From positions 9,345,188-9,409,187 of the forward strand of contig NC_030859.1 in the NCBI RefSeq assembly GCF_000208745.1: a stretch of 64,000 nucleotides of DNA. The letters run 5' to 3'. The DNA comes from Theobroma cacao (Eukaryota; Streptophyta; Magnoliopsida; Malvales; Malvaceae). Under the pieces are notes generated by a model. It saw nothing but the letters and a program-made list of their open reading frames with translations, was not told where the DNA came from and ran no database searches. The position numbers and the translations under genes were made by a program. Below are positions 24,967-39,200 of this stretch, in pieces (position 1 is the first letter of the stretch; each line of letters starts with the position of its first letter).

Positions 24967-27192
24967 TAGATAAATTACCATGTGAAGTATTAAGATGAAT
25001 AATTTGTTGACTAAAGTCAACTACTAAGAAATAAAGAAGACAAGAGATTAAGCTTTGTTAAAGGCTAAGGAAAAAGTGAGTGAAAGGTTAGGTGAATGTA
25101 TGAGACATCGACAAGGGATGTCAATACCAAGTGATGAAATTGTGAATGAAGGATTACAAGGGTGGCATAGCAAATGAGTTTAAACAAAGTATCGCCATGC
25201 GGATTTATAAATCTTGTCTTGCCTTAGTTGAATGAAAGGGATTAGTAACAACACAAGGCTAATTATGTGGCATACTAGAAACCTATGAATATAAACTGAG
25301 GATTGAATAGATGAGTATGCATTTTTATATCTTGGAGAATAAGTGCATGTCTTTGGAATGATATGCTCAGGATGTTAAAGATCAAATAATTGACTAAGTG
25401 TTTAAAGAATGCATGAACATCCTTGAGAAGGAATTACCAATCATACGTGGCTAGTATAATATGTGTGATTTTGAAACTTGCTAAGGAGCCTAATGGCTAA
25501 CCCACGAATTAAGTGATCATATGCGGTGAGACATAAGTTTAAGATAGGTATCCCCAAGGAAATACTCAAGAGGAGTTTTGCCATGGATCTTGTGGAAGCA
25601 AGCATTAAGTTATGTTGTTACAAAAGGGAAGTCGTAAGCTGAAAGTGATACTCACATTGACATTGAGAGGTACTTGAGAAAAACCTTGTTTCAAGTCTTG
25701 TAATTACAAGTACAAATTGTAAATTGGCCAAGGGAGAATGACGTTATATTAGTATGAAAGAATAGAGCAAAAGATGATTGAAGGTAATCTTGATAATGAA
25801 GTCAGATAATGAAAACCTCCTAATGTATGATTGGAATTTGGAAATGCACGTGGCATGTAGGATTCGAATGAGTCTACTTCTTAAGTGACTAATTAATATC
25901 GAAATGCAATAAGGATATAATATATTTATATATGTTAAAGGTATGAAAGATAACCGAGGAATAGGGATGGCTTTTAGGAATTGTGGTATTGTATAAGATG
26001 CAATGATCCCATAAAGATGAATCTTTGAAGGATCAATGAGATCATAAAGCACAAATGGAGGCTGGATTGCAATTTAATGAAAATGACAATTGGCAAGTGA
26101 GATGTGGTTAACAACATTGTGATGCAATGATATATAGTACGATAAAACTTAAGCATATAATTGGAAATGATATAAATGATATGAAGTTATGCATAGGCAT
26201 AATTAGAATTCGTATGGATTACGTAAGAGATAACTTGTGGTAAGATGCAAGTTGAATGGTAAATTAAACAACTAAAAAGGGGCAATCTGAAATTGACTAT
26301 ACCTCAATGTTCATAAATTTAACATGAAAATGTTGACATATACTATCAGAATTATTATATTGAATCTTGGTTATGGATGGGAATGAATAAAGGGAAATTA
26401 GCCAAAGGCACTTGAACACAAGGATTCCCACACATAATAGGGAATGTTGACGCTTAAAGGTACGTGTACATACGTATGTGTGGAGTTAGTAATTTGAGAT
26501 TTAAACTTTATGTATTTGATGAGTTGTATAGATAGTACAATGATAAGAAATCCCATTAGAAGTTGAGCTATGATGATATACAAAATTTTTGAGAAACAGT
26601 CAAAGAAATGATATTAAAGAAATGTAATCGATAGCATGGTTAAGCCTTACAAGATGGACTAATATGATTAAGAAGATTTAAGTGGCATAAATGCAAGATA
26701 AACCTGAAGTATGTGGGAATAATTGAAGGCATTAACCTTCCCCAATGTTGAGCATACGTACAAGAATAAATATGGTATGTTTATAATGCTGCAGGCTACA
26801 TAATACTGAATGAGGACAAGATGAATGAATGAATGTCGAGAAGTTTGGCAAGAACTGAAGTAATAAGATGGTGATTAGGTATACATAAGTAAGTATAATA
26901 TATGATTGAAATAGGTATGATTGAGATGAAGTTATGGTTTAAATTTAATGATGGTGATAGAGACATACTCGACATTTTAATATAAGAGATAATGATTGTG
27001 AAGGGTACCACTGATTTGATTCTAAAAGATGATAATAGACATAAGTGAAGTATTCTATTCGAACTGGAGGTAAACGAGGTGAATAACTCAAAATTCCCTA
27101 CAAAGGGAGGAATGGAATAAGATCATAGAGTAAGATTGATAACCCGACACTGAAATAAATTTGAGGACGAATTCTATTTGAGTGGGGGAGTC
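24967..27192 (+). mobile_element. Family X internal domain, non-coding
   Basis: No gag or pol motif is found in any frame. The start (TAAATTACCATGTGAAGTATT, then a block with AGACAAGAGATTAAGC) matches the reverse complement of about 38590-38690 in the LARD, so both belong to the same non-coding internal type. It ends in a polypurine tract directly before the X 3' LTR. The scattered frames of 60-100 codons show no domain. Confidence 0.6.
27179..27192 (+). other. Polypurine tract of element X
   Basis: TGAGTGGGGGAGTC immediately precedes the LTR start TGTAATACCC at 27193. This is the second-strand primer of LTR retrotransposons and gives the element a plus orientation. Confidence 0.8.
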
Positions 27193-27215
27193 TGTAATAC
27201 CCTGTACTTCGATAT

Positions 27216-29816
27216 TGTCACGACCTAAATTCTGGGTCATGACCGGTACATGGGCCCAATGGACGTAGTCCACTAAGCCCAAGCAAGCCTATTAATCTGA
27301 CATGTTCATCATTCCTTCATAAACTGCTAAGTCACATTTCATAACTTAGGATCAAAATAATATAAAACATTTGTCACTTCATACTGGCATACTAAACAAG
27401 TGTATATACATTATCTACAACATGTATCTTAATAATTTACATTAGGTTTGTCTATACACAACAAAAGAATACTTGACTTCCAGCGGAGGGACTTGGACGA
27501 ATGTACAGCTACTGAATGTCGAGACACCTACCAAAAGATGGATACAAGTCTACAAGGACACCTCGTCTTAGTTACCGGCTGCCTCGTGATCTGAAAACAT
27601 GAAGTTGAAAACGATGAGTATAAACCCAGTTAGTGAACAAGGAAGGGAATACGCAACCATAAGGGAAAATTTAAAATCATGATGCACTTGTTTTAAAACA
27701 ATGCAATTTAATTTCATTCATATTGAAAACCCTTCATTAAACCCTTAAATAATTAATCACTTGGTAATGATGAACCCATACATATCAAATAATTTGAAAA
27801 ATGAAGGCTTCAGTGATACACAAGCAAGTCAAATGTGACAACGAATCTTCGCTGCAGCGAGAATGCCTTTCTGCTGCAGCGACGTTGGGATTAAGTTATT
27901 AGCCGAATAAGGGTTCCTCAACTGACCGAGGGTTTCTCACCAAACCTACTCATTTTAAACTTAATTCACTTATTCCTTAATGTCGGAAGTCCAAGCTCAA
28001 CTATGGTACCAAAGAAATGGAAAATGGAGCAGCAACCGAACCAAAGAGGAAACAAAACAGAAAGTTTTTCGCTGTAGAGAGAATGAATCTTGCTGCAGTG
28101 AAATTTTGGTCCCAGAACAGAATGTTTCTCGCTGCAGCGAGAAGCTACAGTACCTTTCTTGCTGCAGCGAGAATGCATTTTCGCTACAACAAGAACCAAA
28201 CTGGTGAGGCTCTCAAAAACCGGAGAGTTTCTCGCTGCAGCGAAAATGAATCTCACTGTAGCGATAATCAGAACATCAAGAAAAAAATGTCCTTTTCCCT
28301 TAAAACAAAGCCATCCTGCTAAATAACAAAAGCAACATGTAACACATGCAAACTCCCAAATTTCAACAAATCAAATGCTCACACTTTTGCATCTCAACCA
28401 TATACCATATATGTATATATATTAATCATCATGTACACCATCCCGTCATCATCATGCACATCATCCCATCATCCCCAACTCATGCGCACTCCCTACTCGC
28501 ACATGGCTAGGTCATCACCAGGTTATGCGCACTCCCTACTCGCACATAACCGGGTCATCATCGACTTATGCCCACTCCTTACTTGCACATAGCCGAGTCG
28601 ATGTCATTACACAACAATGTATTCATATATATATATCAACATAATGTGGTAGTGCATGAATCAATAATAGTCACATGTCACAACATGGAGACAATTTATC
28701 AAAAGCTTGTTCTCAAGGCACTTGTTTTTATGAAAAGCTAGATAATCCATTCAAATGTTTGGCAAATACATTATATCCCCAAAACAAGTTTTGAATGCAG
28801 TTCACTCACCGATTTATTGTTGAGCCTTTAGTTGACTCTAATTCCCTTAATGATCCAATTGGGGTGATGGGGCTTCGTTAAAACCTAAAATCACATTAGC
28901 ATCAGTAATAGGTCAATTCACATACTATAAACCCTAAAAGCTATCTCTTAGCTAGCTTTCAATTGCCACATTAATGGCTATCTATGTTCACTATCTTAAT
29001 CATTATAAAATGAATGAACATCCTCAACAATAAAATAGCTTATAATCTCAATTACTAGCCATTATCCACAGCTAAAAATCAAACTTGGTTCATCACTCAC
29101 CCTAAGGTTTCTTTGTGGTTGAATTCTCTTCTAATAGCTTCCAAACAAATGCGGTAAGTCTCTATTTCTCTCTTTAAAATGCCCAACTAGTGAGAGAAAG
29201 TATGAAAATAAGATTTATCAAGGGTTTTTGAAATGAGAGAGTGAAAGAATACAAGGTTCTAGTCAAAAGGGCTCAAAGGTATGAAAACTAAAGCTAGAGA
29301 GAGAAAATTATGTAAGCTCCATATCAAGCTTCCATGGAGGTTGTAAGCAATGTGAGATGGAAGAAGAAGAAGAAGACAAGCTACTGGAAATTCAAGAAGC
29401 TGCTGGAAGGAGAAGATATTTATAGCCCAAGCTTATCCATTCCCTTGAAATTACCAAATTACCCATCCACAAATTAGCTTATTCTCCTTCAATCTTTTAT
29501 GCAATCTTTTTGCTCTTTTGACACTAGGACAAGGTCCATAGTGGTCTAGACATGCTTGGGTTCATGAAAACTTAAAATTCTAACCCGAGGTGAAAAATGA
29601 CCATTTTGCCCCTATAGTGAAAGTCATCAAAATTTTGATTTCCTTTCCATTTTACCCTTAATTTCACCATCCATTTATGCCTTAGGCTTACTTAGGCCAT
29701 AATATTGTTTAAAAATCTTACTTTTATGGGCTTACTAAGGAAATGACAAAATTACCCCTAATCAAGGATATCGCGTATACTTCCCTTTACGAGTCTATAA
29801 AGGTCAAGGTCTCATA
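27216..29816 (-). mobile_element. Solo LTR, family T, TSD GATAT
   Basis: On the plus strand it runs TGTCACGACC to GGTCTCATA; the minus-strand start TATGAGACC is a mutated TGTGAGACC. GATAT flanks it exactly (27211-27215 and 29817-29821). It contains palindromes of the TTCTCGCTGCAGCGAGAA type (27838-28265, several near-perfect) and a minisatellite (about 28485-28595, GCGCACTCCCTACTCGCACA). A possible minus-strand TATA box, GCTATAAATATC, lies near 29412-29425. The frames at 27966-28322 on both strands are repeat translations. Confidence 0.85.
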
Positions 29817-31375
29817 GATATGGTGCCTAATAAAGCTTATCGGATGCCAATTGAGGTTAATTAGAATGTTTAAAAGTGATGAAGGTTGAAAGGAATAGTT
29901 TGGAATAAAATATTTTGCACGTGAAGAAATAACAATTAAATAATAATATTTTTATTGAGGATGAATTAACAAGATAAAAAGCGATTTGGAAGTGAATCAG
30001 GGCATAATAAGATATTTTGGGTACCAAGGAGACAAATGGAGAATTTTAGAATAAAATAATAATTTATTAATAAAATAATATTAAAATATTAATATTTTAT
30101 TCAATGTCGAAATTTTGCATGAAGAATGAGTATATGGTCAATCTAAGTGGGGGAGAAGAAGAACAAGGAAATTTTGGAAATAAATGACGTTAATGGGGCT
30201 CGCGTGTCTTTATTAAATAAAGCTAACGCGGGTAAGCAAATATTCAAATATTGCGGTGATACCGCGTTGAAGCATAAACTTGACATTTTATTGGTACAAG
30301 TGTTAAGGAAGAAAAATGGAAAGAAATTGGAATTAAAATATTGTGGGAGGATACAATTAAAAAGGGTGAAAACCTTGGAGGGCAAAATGGTAAGTTTGCC
30401 ATTAGTTTGGTCAAAGCTTCCAAAGGAAGATTTGACTCTTCATCCTCATCAAATGACCGGTTCTTATCTTCACCAAAAGATATTTTCTTCTTCTTCCTTA
30501 CCCACCCAACGCCATTTTCTCCCTCCACCATGAAAAAATCAATTTTTTTTCATTTTCTTTTCTTTGTTTTCTTTTCCTTTCCTTTGTTTTCGTACTTCTT
30601 TCTTCTCCTAACTTTTTGGGCACCAAACCTGCAGCTTCAAACACTATTTTCTAGCACAACCAAACCCTAGGAGAGAGAAGGAAAAATCTCTCTTTCTTTC
30701 ATTTATTTTCTATTTCTACCTCACCATCACTAACAATTGAATTCTCAACTTTAAATCTCCATTTTAAGGCTAAAAGGTATATATTTTCAACTCTTGAAAT
30801 TTATGGATTTATGGGTTATATTTTCATATTTTATTTCCTAATTTCTTCAAATTCTTTTTCTTGAAAATATTAGGTTTTTGTTGATCTTTATGCCTCCAAG
30901 GTCACCAAGGTAAAGAACCTTTAAATTGGAATAGTTGATATGATGGGTTTGAGAATTAGACTAGAATTCTAGGTTAAAAATTAGGTTAGAAAGTAGTTTA
31001 TCAAGTGTATGCCTATTAGAATTATTAAGTTTAAATTATGATATATTTGAAGCTATTATTATTTATTGGCAATTATAGGTTTCAATGGTATTTCGGGACT
31101 ACCTGGATTAAGATCTTGTGGGTGCTAGTCTTCTTAGGTGACATTGCTAAAGTGAGTGAAATTGCATTTAAAAATGTTTTGGGATAAATGCACATGTGTT
31201 CGAATGAATCATTTGAAAACTTTATTTGCCTTTGCTTTAAAATGTGCTTGGGAACAAGCCCTTGATGAAATGTCTTTACGTTGTGAAATTGTGCAATGTG
31301 ATTAACTCATGTGTTCCTATATTATGCGATATGTAGGTTATGCTTTGAATGATAATATTGTCTGATAATTGTAAC

Positions 31376-31580
31376 CGTGCATGTGCGGTGTGGGAGTGCA
31401 CATGAGCTAATGGCCGGTGGGTGATGATTCTAGCTATATGCAGTGTGGGAGTGCACATGAACTGATGACCGGTGGGTGATGATTCTAGCTATATGAGAGT
31501 GCACATGAGTTGATGACCGGTGGATGATGATTCCAGCTATGTGCAGTGTGGGAGTGCACATGAGCTGATGAGCCGGTAGT
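31376..31580 (+). repeat. Minisatellite in the X LTR
   Basis: About four units of roughly 45-55 bp with the core GTGTGGGAGTGCACATGA followed by GCTGATGACCGGTGGGTGAT. Homologous arrays occur at the same place in the T and LARD LTRs. Confidence 0.7.
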
Positions 31581-33893
31581 TGTATACATGTTTACACATA
31601 TCATAGAAATGTTAGAGAAAATACTAAGTGATTGCAATGAATGTTGAATGTTGAAATTGTTAATTGTTTCCAAATTGATTTTCAATTCAACAAAAAAAAA
31701 AACTCTCTGTCTTGCTTGTCTTGCTCGGATATTTATTGTGGTTTTCACTTTCGATTTCATTATGGATCATGGATCCTTCAACAATAAAGGGTTAAATAAC
31801 CAAAGGTTGAATTAAGGGGCTTTATAAGAAATTAAGCTAAATTGCATTGTTTTTAACATAAGTGCATCATGTTTTCTACAACTTTCCTTGTTGTTTGCTT
31901 GTTCCCTTCTTATGTTCACTCACTAGGTTTATACTTATTCTTTTCAACTTCGTGTTTTAGCTTTCAGATTCGAAGGTAGTTGAATCCTAGGTAAAGGTGC
32001 TTCCTCTTGTTCATCGTACGGTAGGTTTACCAAGACACTCCATGATAGTACCCACGCTAGAGTCACTCCACTGATAGTCAAGGTCTTTTGTATGTGTATA
32101 TGGTTATTTAAATGTAATTCGTGAGATTTGTTGTAAACACTATATGTTTGGTTTGCATGATAATGTCGCCATAAGTTGGCAAATGGTAATATTATTTTGT
32201 GAATGGTATATGTTCATTTACCATGATTTATTCTTGAGAAGAAATTATTTTTGAAAATTATGAATTAAGAACTTTAGAGGTAAATGAGGAACAAAAGGTC
32301 TAATGAACAAGTTTTCATTGAAAGGCTTGCTTGGGCCTGTGAAACCTATACCTTCACAGACGTGTTATGGAGGTAGACACGATTACATAGATTAGGGGTA
32401 ATTTTGTCATTTTCCTTGTTGAGCTCCTAGAAGTGGGTTTTCTAATATTATTAAGGCCTAAGTAGGCCTAAGGAATAAATGAATGATGTATATAATAATG
32501 AAATAAGTGAAGAAAATAAAAATAATGATAATTTCCATGATAAGGGTAAAATGGTCATTTTGGGTCTCAGGTCTAAATTTCTAGGTTTACATGAACTCAA
32601 GTACCTCTAATCTATTGTGAACCTTTTCTCAATGTTAAAAGAGTAAAACGTTTGAGCCAAAGGAAAGAAGAAGGCAAAGTCAACTATGCAATGGCATTTT
32701 GTAAATAAGTGGAACTTTAGTCAACTATAGGATAAATATAAAATTTTTTCAACACTTTCTCCTCACTACTAGCAGCTTCTTCTTCTTCGGTAATGTCGAC
32801 ATTGAAGAATGAGCTTCATTTTGTAGAGATAACAATCCCTTCTAGGGGCAATGTCCTTAAGTCTATAGGTTTTGTTGTGATGGTAGCTTTCTTTCTAGCA
32901 GTCGGTCATTTTCCATCTTCTATGGAAGTCATCCCTTGAAACCTCCATAAGTTTCTCAAAGGAACTTCAATTCTCATGCTTTGATACACTTTTCATAGGA
33001 TTTTTCACGCTCTTTCACTTCTACACCTCAAGAACCCTCAAAAGTCTTTCCTCAATATTTTCTCTCATTAGTTGGACATTTTAGAGAGAGAGAGAGACTT
33101 TTCATAATAGCTTGAGGAAAATTCTTGAAAAGGAATTCAAGTACAAATTCACCAAGGTGAGTATTGAGTTAGGGTTGATTTTTAGGTTGTTGATGATGGT
33201 CAATAATTAAATTATAGATTGTTTTATTTCTGAAGGTTATTTATTTATTTCTAGTGTGACTAGAGTGGTGTGAATAAATAGCTAATCAAATGGTAATTGA
33301 AAGCTAGTTAGGAATAACTAGCAAAACTTGATTTAGGAAAATAGCTTTTGGAATAATATTCATGTTAATTGAGTTGGTGTGATGCTATTGTGTGTGATAG
33401 GTTCCAACGAGACCCCACATCTCCACTTGGAGCATTAGTGGAAGTTAGAGTGGATTAAAGAACCAACAGAGACAAGTGAGTGAACTTGCATCTAAATTGT
33501 TTTGGGAAATGCATATGTGTTTGAATGAATCATTTGAAAATTTTATTTGCTTTTACTTTAAAATATACCTGGGGAACAAGCCCTTGATGAAATGTTCTTA
33601 TATTGTGAAATGTGCAATGTGATTAGTTCACGTGTTCCCACATTATGTTGATGTGTATGTTATGCATTAAATGGTATTATTGTGTGATAATCTTAATTGT
33701 GCGTGTGCAGTGTGGGAGTGCAAATGACGGTGCCAGTAGTGTGCGGTGTGGGAGTGCACACGCCTATGATTTATGCCATGTGCGGTGTGGGAGAGTACAT
33801 GATGCTGATGATGATATTGTAATGTGCGGTGTGGGGGAGCACATGATGCTGATGATGATATTTATAATGTGCGGTGTGGGAGTGCACATGATG

Positions 33894-36231
33894 TGTCACA
33901 GCCCAATTTTCGGGACATGACCGGCTCATGGACCCAATGGGCATAGCCCACTAAGTTCAAGCAAGCCTATTTGCATAACCTGTTCTTCATTCTATCACAT
34001 GTTCCTAAAGTCACATTTCATAATTCCAACTCAGAATAATGTTAACCATTGTCAACTCATAGTGGCGTTACCAATCAAAGTATACATATATTGTCTAAGA
34101 CAAATATCTTAGTAATTTACATCGGGTTTATCTATACACAACAAAAGAGATACTTCACTTCCAGCGGAGTGACCTTGGCAAAGGTATAGCTATTGAATGC
34201 CGAGATACCTACCAAGGAGACGAATCTACGAGGACACCTCGACCTAGTTTCCAATTGCCTCTTGATCTGAAAACATGAAGTTGAAAACAGTGAGTATAAA
34301 CCCAGTGAGTGAACATAAGAAGGGAACAAGCGAAGATAAGGAAAGTTTAAAAAAAATCATGATGCACTTAGATTCAAAAACAATGCAATTTAGTTTAATT
34401 CTTATTAAAACCCCTCATTTCAAACTTGATTAACTAATCCCTTGATGTTGAAAATCCCTGATCAACTATGAGGTTAAAGAAGTAGAAAATATGGTAGAAA
34501 CCAAGCAAGGTAGTAAACATGACAGAAGGATTCTCACTGCAGCGACATTCGGGCCGTAAGAACTCAAGAGTTTCTTGCTGCAATACAATTTAATTTGAAG
34601 ATAATTAGCAAGATTTGAAGGTTCAACATGCAAGATTTCACATACATTACATCCACCTACTATATTCATAACTTTCTCTTACACATGTATATATACATAT
34701 ATAAACACGAATACCAGCACCTCACTCAGCCAATGTGCACTCCCTACATGTACAAGGCAATATCATCGTGTGCACTCCCTACTCACACACTTCAACATCA
34801 TCGTGTGCACTCCCTACTCGCACACATCAACATCACTATCCACACTTCTGCACCTCGTCATCACCGACATGTGCATCCCCTACATCGCGCACACGCACTG
34901 TTATAGTTATTACACAATATTAACTTTCAATACGCAACATGTATATTTAAAAATCATATAAGGCACAAGGATTCATCATATTGCACACTGACAACATAAA
35001 ACATTTTAATAAATGCTTGTTCCCATGCATAATAAAATAAAAATCATTCAAACGCTTCGTCCAAATACCAATACATTTCCCAAAATATTTTCAGTGTAAG
35101 TTTAGTCATAGTCTCTTTGTTGATTCTTAAATCGACTCCAACACCCACTAATGGTCCGAATGGAGATGTGGGGTCTCATTGGGACCTATCACACCCAATA
35201 GCATCACAAATCAACTCAATTCATATACCCATATTTCTAAAAGCTATCTTCTAAATCATGCTCTACTAGTTATTCCTAGCTAGCTTCCAACTACCATTAA
35301 GTGGCTATCTATTTTCACCATTCTAGTCACACTAAAATGAATAGACCACCTCAACTACAAAACACTCACAATTGTAGCCACTAGCCATTTTCAACAACTA
35401 AAAAAATCAACTCAGTTTCATTACTCACCTTGGTAGCTTTGTAATCGAATTCCTTTTCAAAAGCTTTCAAATTCTTGTGAAAAATCTCTCTTTCTCTCTC
35501 TAGAACTTCTAACTAGTGAGAGAAAGTATTAAGGAAAGGCTTTTGAGGGTTTTAAGGTGAAATAGTAAGAGAGCACAAAGGACTTTGCGAAAAGGTGCAC
35601 AAAAGCATGAAAATTGGAGTTAACTTGAGAAAATCTATGGAGGTTTCAAAGCAAGCTCCCATGGAAGGTAAGAAAACGTGAGAAAGGAATAAGAAGAAGA
35701 AGAAGTTGCTGGAAATTTGAAGAACTTGCTAGAAACTTAGATATTTATGCCTTATGTTTATCCATTTTTCTCACATAATTACCAAAATGCCCTTAACAAG
35801 GTCATTTTGTCTTTCCATTGCCTTTATACAATCTTTTTACTTCTTTGACACTAAGACAAGGTCCATAATAGTCTAGAAATACTTGGGTTCATGAAAACTT
35901 AAAAATTTCTACTCAAGATGCAAAATGACCATTTTGCCCCTACCATGAAAATTATCGATATTTCTATCTTCTTCATTCATTTTACCATAATTCATTTATT
36001 CCTTAGGTCTATTTAGACCTTAATAACATTTGAAAGCTACTTCCAAGAGCTCACCATGAGAAATGATGAAATTGCCCCTAGTCCGTGTTATCGCGTCTAC
36101 TCCTAGTTAAGTGTCTATGGAGGTCGAGGTTTCACAGGTTCACTTTCGAATCACCTTTTTGACTCAATAATTAACCTCAATTGGCATCCGTAAGCTTTAT
36201 TAGCCACCATATCAAAGTACGGGGTACTACA
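33894..36231 (-). repeat. LARD 3' LTR (left copy)
   Basis: From TGTCACAGCCCAATTTTCGG to GGGGTACTACA on the plus strand, 2338 bp. On the minus strand it starts TGTAGTACCCCGTACTTTG, like family X. About 90 bp later (near 36142) it reads TGTGAAACCTCGACC, the start of family T LTRs. It has a minisatellite at about 34730-34900. One palindrome remnant (CTCACTGCAGCGAC) is near 34533. Confidence 0.88.
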
Positions 36232-36247
36232 ATCTCCCCTACTTAAA
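36232..36247 (-). other. LARD polypurine tract
   Basis: On the minus strand AAGTAGGGGAGAT lies directly before the LTR start TGTAGTACCCC. It defines the minus orientation. Confidence 0.75.
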
Positions 36248-39200
36248 ATGAATTGATCCTCGAATTCAAATCAGAGTAGAGTGAATAGTCAAAGTTCTAA
36301 AATTTTGCCACGTCACTTTTGTCGAGCATTCTTAACATAAGATCTTGGTTTATGCATTATATCGACTTCCAATCTTTATAAAAAACTTGACAATGTCATA
36401 ATACATTTAATCATGGGTACTACTCTTGTTGGATCAAAACAATATCATTCTTCATCTTATGTAGAGAATTCAAATATGCTATTAATTCTGATCACACCTC
36501 AATCAAATCATCCTTAAATCATCAATTGTGCATGTTTACTTAAGCATCCACAATTCCTCTACCTTGATCTTTTATCAAACCTTCCCACATTCAAGCATTT
36601 CATAATATATAAGGGTCAAAACACGCTTTATTTGTTTCAGATATATTTAACATCATGGATGATTCAAGTATAATAACCAGTAGTAACCATATTCCCAAAA
36701 ACAAATTCCAATACTTCATGATCGAGTGCTTACTAGATAAATCTCAACTTATACCACTAGGCATTTTAATAAACCATGACATCCCACATACCTTTTTATG
36801 ATCTTAACCAATCTCTTTAATCAATAACTCAACCTTTAAAGGTTAAAGTTGCTCAAAATTTTTCCTTTAAAGTTCCTTTCCTAGTCTCGTCTTGATTATT
36901 AATCATTTCTATATTTCCAATGTCATAGCTAATTTGTTCGTCATCAACCACATATAACATATCTAACTTGATATTCCTCAAATTTACTCCAAATGTCAAA
37001 TCTCATTGCCTCATTAGTTTATCAATCTGAGGATGAAATTAGACATTGATCTTTCCTAAAGTACAGTTTAAAATCAAGGAATCATTTACTAACCTTTCCG
37101 AAATTAACTTCTTTAGCCCGTTTTACCTTAGAAAATTAAATCCATAATCATTCATTTTGAATCATGGGCTTTATGCCAATCAAGGCAGATTTTACACTTT
37201 TACTTTCATGAATTCAAATGCACACCTTCAGGCATAAGCTATAAACTTTTCCCCAAATCTTTATATATAAAAACTATATATTGGAGCTATACCAAAACTG
37301 ATACATCTTTTTCCATTGCTCCTTAGGATGTTAAATTCATGTCATACTTCTCTATTTGTTTACTTCATAATAGCCTAACAATTTCTAGCTCACAGTTAAG
37401 CTAGTTCATATGCCAAGCCTCTCAGGCTATATCAAAAACCAAGTTTGATCACGATATAATAGAATTTGATAAACTTATACCAAAAGTATAAACACTTACT
37501 TTTAAGTTAACAACATCATAATCAACTTGTTCATCACCAAAATCAACGATAAATTATCTTAATCATTGTCTAGCATTATAACCATTGATAGAATATCATC
37601 ATCGAATCAAATTATAACCAACCCGTATGAGCTTTTGTACGAATATGCAACATATATATCCATACATATATATTTTCAAAAATTTTAACTTCGAGTAGCC
37701 TTAGGCATTCAAGCTTAATAAGCCATCTGTAAAACCAAAATAACCAGCAATCAAGTTTAGAATCATTTCTTCTTATAGTTGGTTAGATCATGCTCATCAT
37801 TTATGGTGAATACATAAAGCTGATTTCAATATTCCATTCTCATACGAGAGTCAACCACTAATTGGCACCATCCCCAAATAGCACGTGTTTTATAGTCGAT
37901 TTTCTTAGCCAAAATTCATATTGTATTATTCCAATTCTAGTTCATCTCTCATTACCAAATCTTTACTCATATATGAGTACTTGAATTCTCAAATCATCAT
38001 CTCTTTTCTAAGTAGATCTCTACAATTCCTGTAGAGTATTTCTATTCCTCACCAATAGTAGTATCATTTAATCAAATTGTATCATCCTCGTTCTCTAAAC
38101 ATTTGAAACACAATTCAACCTTTGCCTAAAGCAGTGAACGCCATCTTATCGTTAAAGTTCTATCCTTATCTATCAATCATAGCTCCACTGCGCATTTACC
38201 TATACATTGCTGGGTTACTCACAAGCCACTCAAGGCCATCTAAATTCGACCTCTTATAGCAAGTTAAGCTAGTATATTCCCTTATGCTTTTCAATACACT
38301 TCCAAAACGCTTAAACACTTCCTTTAATAGGGTTTTATTGAGAACTTAAACAATCAAAGGCTTATCTTCAAAGCCACTCATAACTTTAACAATTTAATGT
38401 ATGCTTAATTTTTGCTCATTGACCTCAAGAGACATTATTTAAAGATCTTCCAAAGTGTTTGTGTTCTTAATCCTGACCATACCATCTAACTTAGTATACT
38501 TGCATTGATTATCCTTAAGCTTATTATGTTCGTTATAACAACATCCACATTTTTCCCATCATTTATCTTACTTTCCGTTCACTCTTTCCTTAGTCTTTAA
38601 CAAGGCTTAATCTCTTGTCTCCCTTATTTCTTAGGGTTTGACTTTTGTTAACATAATGTTTATCTTAATATTTCACATGGTAATTTATATAAAAAAACTC
38701 TCAACCTTATCAGTTACCTACACGCCAATATATAAGGCCATAAAGAAACTTCCCAATTCATTCATATAAATACCTTCCAAAACCTTAAAACTCTGATTAA
38801 CGAAGCTTATCATCAAGTCCAATGACCTTAATTCAATTCGTAAGTTCAATTTCATGCCTTTCACCTCTTATTCATGCATCCTAAAAATGAGGTGTTCCTA
38901 GCGCTACGGCACGGTGACTTTTGAAGTTTACTTAATCAACGCTTTGTCTACATTTAACGTTACTACATTAATCATCCTCAACCGTTTGGTGTTCCTCCAG
39001 GCTTACATCACAATTTCCAAAACCATTTATATTCTCTTGTGCTTATCACATATAATAGACCAAGCCAATATTTTCAAATTCATCTAATTCTTTAATGCTA
39101 GTCAACCATCAATAAATCCCACATTAGAACATTGTTTTCATATTGTATAATGACTTCACCATATACGTATAACACCACACACATCATTATTCACTGTTTC

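Noticed and set aside
27966..28322. Opposing open frames of about 75-100 codons
   Set aside because: They read through the palindrome cluster of a solo LTR on both strands; palindromes keep both strands open.
30143..30670. Four overlapping frames up to 128 codons
   Set aside because: They overlap on both strands inside the X LTR with no domain. The Phe-rich parts come from T-tracts.
34132..34329. Frame starting MFPSYVHSLGLYSLFSTSCFQ, repeated at 14876, 40905, 48594
   Set aside because: It recurs in every LTR at the same place and in both orientations. It is conserved LTR DNA (the CTTATGTTCACTCA block) without a known domain.
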